From: Mansonella perstans
Taxonomy: Eukaryota; Nematoda; Chromadorea; Rhabditida; Onchocercidae
Direction: 5' to 3'
Length of the DNA stretch: 64,000 bases
Assembly: GCA_037074765.1 (NCBI GenBank)
Contig: JBAMDO010000078.1
Coordinates: forward strand, 124,001-188,000
The notes under the pieces were generated by a model. The model was not told where the DNA came from, searched no databases, and saw only the letters and a list, made by a program, of their open reading frames with translations. How positions within the stretch are numbered: position 1 is the first letter of the stretch; every line of letters starts with the position of its first letter. This document shows, in pieces, positions 27,229 through 39,200 of the stretch. Position numbers and translations under genes: made by a program.

Positions 27229-30200
27229 GTTATCAATTTTTTTTGAAAAAAAGACCTCTTTACAAAACGTATATCGATGGTGATTTTTTCTGAATGACTT
27301 TTCTAACAAATGCACCAACATACTCTCAGGGATGTACAAAAAAAGTCTGGACTAGCCGTCAAACTTCAAAAAAAGAAGAAATCTTAAGTTTCCTCAACAA
27401 AAGAATGCAGCAGGCGAAATATTCAAAACATAAGCTAGTTTCACATTTCTGAACAGCTGGCCTTTTCCACTTTTTTTACCCGATACATGCCTTATGATCC
27501 GTCTTAATGAGACATCATTATTGTTCAAATACAACAATATTCATAGCAAATAACCAATCAATAATGCGTCTAGTCATTGTGCATGGAAATGAAATTTCCA
27601 ACTGTTGATTAATATTGCCGAAAAACTTGTCAATAATGGTTCTGAATATTATGAGAACTATGACTGGTTGAATACTGAAGATAACCTGTTTTTTCTTATA
27701 GAATCTGTTTATTTTCATTATTACATCCGTCTTCGGTGGCAGTAGTAATTTTTGATTTGAATTAAATCATTTACCGACTGATAATAATTTCTTTCCCTTG
27801 TATGTTTTATTTATTTAATTAAAACTAAATATGTATGAACTTTTATATATATGACCATGAAAGAGGCATTGACATGAATCTATGGTTAGCCTTTCGATTA
27901 ATATAATACAATGGTAGTTTTGTCACGTTTTGATGTCATCAGCTGTTATTGTCTAGTTATCTGGTCTTAATAGCTCCGATCTATATTAGTTACTTATAAA
28001 CTATTCCGATTGTCGTATATCGTGAGAAAAGGAAAGATATGTTATTTAGTAGCATTAGCATTCAAATTCCCTTCAGAATGATTGATGTATTGTAATGTTG
28101 CTATCTGTAGTAATAGAGGTGCAAAAAATTCTGTTTTTATTAAAAAAATTATACGGGGATTGTCTTACTCATTTCGATTTCATCGTTTTGCACAGCGCCG
28201 TAAATAATTTATTACATCTTAAAAAAATATTTGAAAGTCTAAAAAAAGTTTTTTCGGGAATAGAAAATATTTTAGATTTAACCTCTTCAGTCCTTTTTTC
28301 TCGTGAATAAAATTAAAAATATAAAATTACTGCGTTTGATTTAATTTAATTTTTGGCTAATAGTTAAAAATTAGTGCGATTGGTGAGAAACTATAAGAAA
28401 AGGATATTAGTGCTTCAATAAATTCTTTCCTTTGTTCAGAACAGGTAGAAAACATAAGGATGTGAAAAATCCTTCCTGCTAAAAATATTGATCAAGCTCT
28501 ATTGAAAACTGCATTTCCAAAGTAATTTCTCTACATTAATCCGTGGGTAAAGTTTCCCATCGAAAATTAGGTAAATATACCTCTCCGAACTTTAGCTTAT
28601 TAAAATCTTTAGCATCGGATTGTCTTCAAAAATATCGTGATATAAGCTGTATTGCACGATATGTTAGTTTGTGCAGTTCGAATCGATCAAGTATTATTTG
28701 TCATTATGATACAATGAAGATACAGGCAAAATAATTGCGCAATTATCTTATCCATGCACTTTCCTAGTTTTTCATCAAACAGTAACAGAAACAGAAACAC
28801 AAATTTAAATTATAGATAACTAATTCATTCCTTACTTATTTTCTTTCAGAAGGATTACTACGCAATTGGTAGGCTGAACAAAATGTTAATTTCTCTCGTT
28901 TTATCTCATTTTTTTATCCTTCATTACATATTTAGAGTTATTTTGTGGAATTCATCTCGAATTTGCTGCAAAAAATGCCAAAGGGGGAAGGATTTCGTAT
29001 GCAATCCAGAGGAATACACAAAAAGTACAATAAAGAAGATCATTTCCAGTTTAATGTTCCCATTTATCCATTCTTGCAAAAATTTTTGTTGGAAAATTTT
29101 TGCATCATTTTGATGGAATGCTTACTTATTCTGCTGGGAAATATGGTAATTAATGAAAGCCGATATTATTAAACTTCTGCTACGAGAGTATCCTTAATTA
29201 AATTTGAATAGTCTCAAATTTAATTTTGTCAGAATCTTTTCTTTTAGCTAATATTTTCCATGATTTCAGCTTGAATTAGAGTTTACAACTGCTAAAATTC
29301 GAGGAAAAACTTGACAATTTCTAGTCCCCGGAATATTTTGATAAATGGTCCGTCAAATTCCTGCAAACAAAACTCTTTATAAAAATCAGATTTTGCAGAG
29401 CAAAAGCCGATATCTTATGGGTTGGCAATGGAGGATAGTGCAGAAGCATCTGGCTCTTCGGCTTTCCTGAAACACACGCGAGAAAAGTCACTTGATCGAC
29501 CATTTCTTCCAGAACATTCTAAGTCACCGGATCTACCACTAAAAGCTGAACTCAAAACTGCTACTCTTACCGACGAAAATCGGCATAGGTGTGTTAAGGA
29601 TGCTGTCATCAAACTTTTAAAAAGCAGTTGCAAAAAGACTGAAATTTTTGAGAATCTACGAAGCAAAAATTTGTGGAAACTAAGACTACCAATCAGCATA
29701 TGACTTTGGATTTATGTTCTAAATTTATCACTTTAACTTGATCTTGCTAATCTACTGGGAATGACAGGTGAGAAAAATCTGAAGCAAAAAGATAGAATAC
29801 ATTTATCAAGGGCGGTTTTTGACTTTTAAACTTCACATGCGCTTCTAAAATTATAGTCCCATTGCATGAAAAATACATTTTACCCCCAAAGTTCTTTCTA
29901 TGAATTAGGCAGTCAACAATTAACCAGCCTTCTCATCACTGTCTCGAACTCCCTATCTTATACTGTTCTTTCAGTTTTCACTTTCAAAGTTGAATAGCAA
30001 GGTGATAGATGTAATGTGATGCAATGTAATTTAATGTTAGTTACGAAGGTTATTTAAAATATCATCATTCAGCTTTTAGACATTCTTCTTACTTTGTGGT
30101 CCTAAGCTGAATGAAATTTTGAATATTTCAGGTCACGAAAAATTGATGATTACGATCCAATAGCGCGAGAAAAAGAAAGAGAAACTGATCAAACATCTCC

Positions 30201-33200
30201 AAGTTTAACTGAGAAAAAAGTTGATCGATTAGGATATATGATAGCTCAATATGGTGATGCTAGTGCTAGTGCTAGCGTCGCACCGGGGCAAACAGTCAGT
30301 AGTCGAACTTTTACAAGTCAGTACTCATGACTGCATCAGTTTAAATGAAATTGCACACAAAATACAAAAGTATGTAAATAGAAATAGCATTTGCAGGTGA
30401 TGGAAGAGGTATCGTGACGTCCACTTATACAACCGAAACACGTTACAGCAGCGTGTCACCAGCTAGAACGTATGAGTATGCAAAAGGCACAATGACGAAT
30501 TTGCCTCATGATGAACGGACTGCTACACCAACAACTTATACGGAAGTCAGGGCTTTTGAAATTCCGAAATTCAAACAACTGGCTTCATCGGTGCCATCTG
30601 ATCCCAGTGATCTACGTGCAGGTTCACATAATTCTTCGTCCTTTCTGGAAACTTCTCGGTCATCTCCACTAGGAATTATAAGTTATGATACTAAGGATAG
30701 ATCTTCAAGTGAATATCATGATTTGGATTCAAGCAGCTACAGTGTTCGTCAGTACGGTACAGGAAATGTTGAAGCAACGGACCAAAAACAAACGCAACTG
30801 AAATATTTTGGTGAAGAATCAATAAAATCAGATGCAACGAGAAATGATGTTGATACAGTAAAAACACCGTACGAGTCTTATCGTTCTTCGATGCATGATC
30901 TAATTCTAATACCATCTGGTGGATACCTCAGAAATAAGTTCATTTCGGATAAACTTTGTTCCAATGGATATTTGAAGTGTGAAGATGAATCACCGGAAAG
31001 TGTCAAAGGGCCAAGTTTTGAAGCACCAGTAATAGCGTCCTACGGTCGAGTCAGACCAGACATTGTTGACAGACAACAAAAAACTTCGCAAAAACCTATC
31101 GCCCCACCAACAACAGTTTTAGAACGATTCGAGGGAATGCAACGATTACCAAAAAAGCGGGAATCAATTAAGAAGGTAGATGCGGATGTTGCATGTTATC
31201 GGAAAAAGTCACCAGTCAAAGGTGGGAAAGTGGAATTGGAAGAGAGTCATCAGTATTCAGGTGATATCCGGAACAGCATCATTTCTTTTATTGTTTTTTG
31301 GTTTCTTCCTTGGGTGGCTGACTCAACTGCTCCATCTCTTCATTGCCCATTTGAAAGATATTCGTTTTTTTGATTTCTTTAGTTCAAAAGCCGAAAGATC
31401 CTACGGACACCGTGAAATCAGAAACTTGCTTTCTGAATCCCGTGAATTCTCTACGACTTTTCAAGATCATATGCTCAACTTTCACCGTCGTCTTTCGTCA
31501 GTAAGCAATAGCATAGTTTAGCTATGCAAAGTTCGCTTCAGAAATTTAAAACTCCAACCTTGGAAGAAATAATGATCATCGTTTTCAAGGTATTGGCGAA
31601 CAAAATTATAAGATGAACGATGGAAGGGATGACGGACGATGTGATTCATCACGATCTATTGAAGAACCGCTTCAGATTTTGAACAGGTATGTATAAATCT
31701 TATTAAAGCTGATGATGAAAAATAAAATATGCTGATGTACATGTATTTGTATATCGTTTACATCCTCTATATACTCATTTATTTATAAGTAACGTAAAAT
31801 TAAATAGTTTTTTTTTCCAAGATTTTGACATGACGAAACTTAGTGGCTATGTACTGAATACATTTTTCTGATTTGTTTTCCTTGTCACCAAACAGAGTTA
31901 TATAATGGGCAATAAAAATATGAAAGAAGAAAATAATAGAGAAGTGATGTAGTAAGTAGTTATAATCGTTGATGCCGAAATTCCAGAGATCGCGACATGG
32001 AACCAACGTTTTTGTCGACGATAACACAACAGACAGCCGATTATATGCGAGCAAGAGAAGAAGGAAGATTTGGTTCGAAGATTGATTCGATTCTCTCTGC
32101 ACAACGGTTAATATTTTTTTCTTTTTTTTGAACATTTTCTTCACTTTCACATATTTGGTGAGATGTATCTAATCTTTTCTACCTTCGTGATCATCATGTA
32201 TGTTTAAACAATTTAACGACCTTTCCTAACACGCCGACCTTTACTACACATTAATGATGATATGTGATCTTTATATGATGCTGTTCCCAATTACTCCTTC
32301 TTTTTGCGGAATGTATTTTTGTAATCGTTGTAATTCCTTAAATAAACTACACATTAATGATAATATTTAGCTAAAAGTCTAATCTTTTACGACATCATCA
32401 TATTATATCAGGAATGCTCTTGTGAATTGATAAATATTTTAATTTGGGCAGTTAAAATGTTGATTCGATGATTCGTCTTTTGCAAAAAATTCGATTATTA
32501 GTAGTGTTGGTAACATGATCTCGATTAACATTCGAAGCAACTCATGACTGCAAGAACAGGAAAATCTCTTTCTCATTGGTGATAATATTGTATTATTTCT
32601 ACTAGAAACTTGGAACTTAGGAAAATCAAATATAGGGAATTTTCATGCAGTAGACCATACCGACTGAGTCTACCGACATTTAACATCTTCTCTCCTAAAG
32701 TTTTTGAAATTAGTTGTTTTAATTTGGGATCAGAACAGATATGAAGAACATACCAATTGAGGAGTTAAACGACATATTTGCTATGGCATGACATAGGATT
32801 CAGAAAAAATATACGATCTCGCTCGGTAGTTACAGTAAGTACAATAAAATAGAGTGAGGTATTGGATAATCGAGTATTTTTATTTCAAGTTATCCAGTAT
32901 AACAATAATGATCTCGACAATCTCGGGAGTTGTGATTATTAAATGATAAGGATTATTAGGTGTTAAGAACGACGAACAGTTATTAGCATATCATTCTAGA
33001 TTATATTTTAGGTTGACCAATCAATGCAAATTAAAAAATATCCTAGTTAAAATATTCGGCGAGCTATAAAAAACAATCACAGTTCGATTTTGTTAATAGT
33101 TTTCCTTTTGTTTTTGTTTTTTTCGTTCTCCCATCTTCACTTCCTCTTTTTGTCTTTTGTGTTACCGTCGCAACTTACTGAATTCTAGGTCTCAATCATT

Positions 33201-36200
33201 ATCTAGCAGTTCCAAAATAGTTAAGTCGAGCAAACCATACGTTTTATTGTTATTGTAATAGGGAAACTGTGGTAATGGGTTGGTCTCTAGTGATTTCCTC
33301 ATTTTTTGACCTTATTTTCAGATTCATTTCTTTTCGTTCAATATTCAATCGTACATTCCATTTGCAGATGTATTCGTCGTTTTACACCACTATTTTAATC
33401 CTCATCTAATGCTGTGAAAATAAAAAGAAAAATCGACAAAATTAAAATAACCTTCCATTGATTGGAACTTTCGAAACAGGTTACTGATTGAGATGAAGTT
33501 CACTCCGGTGGTTTCTTTGGATTCTTGAACAGTGTGAGAGTGCTGAAGTGTTGTAGCTAAATCTGTCGAGGGGTGACTAGTCGGGGTGATGAAGCGTCGA
33601 TCTGCCATTGTGCTTTGAAAGTGGAACTAAAACCCGGGGCTGATTCCATCTCTTTTACAGCAACATTGATAAGCATGCATACAAAAGATTTGGGTGTAGT
33701 CTTAAGCAGCTGGAAAATACTTGGACACATTTACAAGTAGAAAAAGAACGAAGTACGCATTGGTAGGTTGGAAGTATGAACTTAATTCTCACAATTAGTT
33801 CTCTGTTTACTACCGGAAGTGTGATGATCTGCATCATGAGATAATAAGGGAGATTAATAAAAGTTTATAAAGGACAATCGGGACTTTGTGGACTACGTAG
33901 TCATGATAATTTGGACCGTGAGAAAAAATATAGACATTGCCACTCATTACAAGCTACATAAATTATTCAATTAAAATATCAAAGTAGAAATTCGCTTTGG
34001 TTTTTCTGACATCTGCTCAACAGCATTCCGGGATTCAGAATTTTAAATTTCAACCTGTCTTTTTCTCCTATTTCTTTTAATTTTTAGATCTATGCCTGCT
34101 TTACTTAAATGAGTTACTGACATTGTATTAGACAATTTGAGACACAAGGAAACGAAGAAAATTGTTTATCGGTTTCCATTTATTAACCTTCTGACTGACA
34201 ATATGCAGTAAAATATTTGTCTCAACTGTAACTTTTTAACTCCTTTTCAAAGATCTATCAGCGGTAATTGCATTTTATTTAATGATTTTATATATTGTTT
34301 GCTATATTTTTGTAGAATCACTATGTTGTTCCAGAAAGTTTGAATATAGCGAACGAGAAGATCATATAACAGATATAGCGGAAGAAGCAACATTGACGCC
34401 ACGGACACTACGAAAACTTCAGGAACAAAAAATTCGACATGAGGAAGAACTCGAGGTATTGTTCAAATTCTAAGTAAAGATTATTTAATTTGCCAGACAG
34501 TATATTAAATATAAACTTCTGTTTTTCTGGCAGCTTAATCTATTTCACGTTCGTTGGATTATGTCTTGCCTAAATTTGAAGTCCTTTGGTCACAGGTTTG
34601 GCAGATGTGAAGCTATTTGGAACCATTTGAATAATTGTTTTTTATTGGTTTGAGTTTATGGGTTAATGTTATCCATTTCTGCTTCATTTTATCTTTTACA
34701 CAGTTACTTCGCAGACCATCTTGGAGGAATTACTTTTCGAAAGGCCTCAAGAAGCCTATCGTGACTGATTCCGTGACGGTTCTTAAAGTAAAAACAATTA
34801 AAGTGCTATATTTTTGGAATTATTTTGCATTCACGTTTTTTTACCACAAATGAAAATATCTGTGTTCTTTGATTTCAGTCATTTTTTAATTCGCTATTTG
34901 ATCCTTATCTGACAGACAGATTAGAGCTGAAAATTGAAAATTCAGATTTGAATTTTTAAATCTTCCAAGTTTTTTATTTAATCTTTTGCTAAGCAAAATT
35001 ATGCAGGAAAAGATAGACGAATCACGTAAAGAGATAAAAGGCGACTTGCAATCAATGCAAGCAATAGACCGTGACGAATTTGAGTTGCCTCAGTCGAAAC
35101 CCTCAAGTGCTTCACCCGTATCCACACCTCGAGTAACTCCCAGACTTAGTTTGAAATTTGGAAAGGTTTGTTTGTTTTGCAGCTAATATGAGTTGTATAT
35201 ATCAACTTTAAAAGACAGCAATTTTTCAGAAATATTGTACCGTATATAAAAAAAAGCTTCGAACAGCAATGTTGTAACTTTAAGTAAGCATCATGCTATG
35301 CTTTAGAGTTATTTGTTCTTGTACTGTTTAATGTTTATAGTCTATTTGCCTGACTAATTTTTGGCGATTCTTTCATGAACATTCTTGAAGTGGGTAAACC
35401 CTTGTTTTGCTTGGTAACCAATTTCCCTTCCTTTTTATATTCCAGCTATGTGCTTAATTTATTTGTTGTATGGTCGTATCAATCGTAAAATTATTTGGAA
35501 CAAATCTTTATATTAGTAATACATAATGCCCGTATTTCGCTTGCAGGGCAAGGAAAAAAAAGAGATTGAAATAGGTGGTTTTAATTTTGGTAAATCCAAA
35601 ATAACATCCAAGCATGAGATAGTACGACGTGGAAAAGATGTTGACGTGAAAGTTGAATCGTTGAAACTTGGCAAAGATGATCAGTTGAAAGTTGTCGTAG
35701 TGTGTAAGTCGTGCATATTATTATTCAATCATATTTGTTGATGAACAGCAAATTAAATTGGTTAAAATAATTATTGATCGGACTTTAGTAGTTAGCTGCA
35801 AATGACATTAGTTAGAAATTATCATAATAAAATGCAAGAATTTTTCTCCCCGCTGCAATTTAAAAAAAATGCTGCTTATATTAAAGTAATCATGGTTGTT
35901 TGTTGAGTATGATTTAAGTGAAGAATAGTTTACACTTCTTGTTTTTTCATGTATTTTTTTGAAATCTTTGCAGTAGCAGCGAAAGGAGCTGTAGAACGTG
36001 AAGAAATTGAACCAAAAGTAAAGAAATCTCGTCATTCTTACGAAATATCATTCCGCCCTACAGAAGTTGGGACACATAAGGTATTTTTAAATGAAAACGA
36101 AGTATTATGCTAATCTGTGAATGACTTCAACATCTTGCTGAAAATTACGCTAAAATTTTCATTTGAAAACAACATGGTTTCGGTTTCGAACACTTTTTTT

Positions 36201-39200
36201 ATAGTTTGTTTTTTCTCTCTCATACGCAATTCTGATCTTAAGCTGACTAAGCGAACTGAGGAAATCAGTGGAATTGTTTTACTTAACTCACTGTTCACTC
36301 AGTTTTGAAACTTGTTTGTCACATGGAAATGAAAGAGTCTTCACCGTATTTTAACGGACTTGGACCGTTCGATATTAATCCATAGTTATGTTTGAAGTTA
36401 AATAATTCCTGAATCTTTAGAGATGAAACAAACTAACAATTTTTCAGGTAATGGTTTACGTAAACGATGTGTTGCATCCAATGTGTCCTTTTCCGATCCG
36501 TGTCTACGATGCATCAGAGATTATTGTTGGAGAAATTGCATCACAAAGTGCTATCAATGATACCGTTGAATTCACCGGTTAGCTTTAAAGTTCATAATGA
36601 AGGCTTAAATCGAGCAGTGTTTAGGCAGGAATCTGCGAAACATAAAAAAGCAGATAGGTATAGGTATATAACAACAACATACATGGAATTAGGCGTGAAA
36701 TTGTGATATTACTATTTATTCATGTTATATATTATTTATTTCAGAAGTTAAAGAGATGTAGTTAATGGGTGCAAATGGAATATCCTAAGAAAAAGTGTAA
36801 ATCTTGTCTTTTTACCAGAAAAGATTTTTTGAACTTAAGGAGGTCTTTTATTTTCTTTACGACCCTGGGAAATTCTGTCATTTCAAACAAATATAAGCTT
36901 TTTTTTTACAATTCTTTTTTTATTTTACAGGGCTAATGACACCACTGTTTTTTTTACAATGCTAATGACATTATAGTTGATGCTGGCCGAGCAGGTTTTG
37001 GAAATCTTGAAATGGCAATTAAGGATAGCGATGGTATTATCATACCATCCCATGTGGCACAACTGGAAACAGGAACTGCCAAGTTTTTGGTGACATTCAA
37101 TCCTACCACTATAGGAATGCACACTGTCAACATTACATTCAACAAAGAAGTCCTCAAAAGTACGCTTCCAAATTGTTAAATTATTTATTGGCACTATCGT
37201 TATAGTTTTTTCTTAGTTTCTTTCACTTGTTTTCTTTATTTCCGAGTAATTACTTTATTTTTAAAGTACTAAATTGAAATTAAATCCATTTTACTCTTTG
37301 TTTTTAGACAGCCCATTCGAAGTGAATATTTTGGACGAAAAACCATGCGAAGAGATGGAGAATCTGTATGCCTTACTTTCATACTTTAAAATTTGATGCA
37401 AAAAAAGCTTGTGAAACGTGGGAGAAATTTTTATATTTGTGAAACTTGGAAGGCATAGTGGGAGAAAGTTAGAGATTGGAAAGATTTTAAAATTTTAGAC
37501 CTAAAATAAAACGATCTAAATATCATGAAAGATTTTTTTTGATCAGTACAGATGAATAGATCGTTAACGGTTCTTTTAATTTTGATGGATAATTATCGCT
37601 CTGTCTTCCTTATAAACAATTACTGGAGAATATTGGAGGTAAACTGAATTGTTAGTCTACTGTTTATTTCACTTGTAGGGAAATTTGTAGGAAATTTTGG
37701 TTGAGTAATACGAATCCAGTAACACAGTTTATTTGGAGTTAAAGGAATGACAAGTCCCGAGAATAAAACTTTTCTGAAAATAATCTAGTAATTGATTCTT
37801 ATTATATATCTTATTAGTGAGAATTTTTCACAATATTTTTAATCAATTAAATTAAGCTTATTTCGTTACTAAATTTTGAAACACTGCAAATAAAAAATCA
37901 AGATTGTTTACTAGAACAAAAGATCTTTGCAACATGAAGAAGTGAAAAATTCGAAATAAAAATCTACATGAAATTCCGTAGTTATTCTGAAATATTTTCA
38001 TGAGGTACAAATATTTGATTATTCCAACAAATATTGTAAAAATATTCCGGAATTTTTCGCCAAGATGAGCTACAATTGTAGAATTCATTGCAGTTTGGTG
38101 GATGGAAAGAAAAAAGATTTGCGAAAGGAAAAAGAAGAGAAAAAACGTGAAGAAAAAGAACGCTTGAAAAAAGAGAAAGAGGAAAAATTTTTAGCTGAAA
38201 CGGTAAAAAAGAATAAGGTATGTTATCCTTATGAAAAGAAATTCTTTCACTTCGCACAATGAGAAAACATAAAATTCATTTCCTTATTTTCCTAGGGAAA
38301 AGAAACAAAAAAAAAGAAGCATCAAACGGAGAAGAAAACAAGTGTCTCCAAAATCCCATCTTTAAGTCGGGTTGGTCGACCAGCACAGATCCTTATTACG
38401 CTGGCGGGCGAAGAACCACTAGACGTGACCGTGATAGGCAAGTTTTAAAATCTAGTGGGAAAGTGTTGGTAATGAACTTTGAAACGAATTTTTAAATATG
38501 AAGATGCGAGAACTTCAGTAATGTTTACGAAATTTCCGAACTCGAAAAAAAGTTGGCACGGAAATTGTACGAGCACAGGATATCATGAAATTTGCATTTA
38601 GATCCAGAGAAAAAAAAACTTGAAAGTTATATGTCTGATCACGAACCTGGCGTCAAGAAAGTTGAGTTTACACCTGCGCAAGTGGGTAAGTCTTTGAAAA
38701 ACTCCGTATTTTCAAATTTGTTCGATTATTGTTTCCAACTTAAGCTATTTTGATATTGCTCGTGTTGCTTATTGTATAGTATTCAGATATTATTCTGCAA
38801 ATTTCTTCGTGACCTTATTTAAGGTTTTATTTCCTTTATTTCATTATATTCTGCTCTTTATTCCTATTACTCCGCACCAAATCATCGTTGCAGGTGATCA
38901 CGAAATTGAAGTTAAATATGCAGGGACCAATGTTCAAGGCAGTCCCTTCACTTGTAGAGCGTATGATCCAGCGAAAATTAACGTTGGTGATATTCCAAAC
39001 AGCATGATCGATAGGCCAGTACACTTTATTGGTTTGCTTTTGATAAATTGAAATGAAAGATTTAAAATATTTTTATTTTTCGAGTAATTGCTCTATTATT
39101 GCAATTCAGAGTATGCTAGAACTATACCCATTGCGAAAGCATTTTAAGCTGTCTGGATTTCGTACCATGTTTAGAATGAGTATGTTTCCCACTGAAACTT

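Noticed and set aside
29415..29699. Minus-strand ORF of 94 codons
   Set aside because: Antisense shadow of filamin exon 16, which joins its neighbours in phase on +.
31800..32150. Minus-strand ORF of 116 codons
   Set aside because: Overlaps filamin exon 20 on the other strand and is low-complexity at its start.
34316..34334. TTTGTAG acceptor at 34315 for filamin exon 21
   Set aside because: Using it in the required phase gives a stop within nine codons; the TTCCAG acceptor at 34334 keeps the frame.
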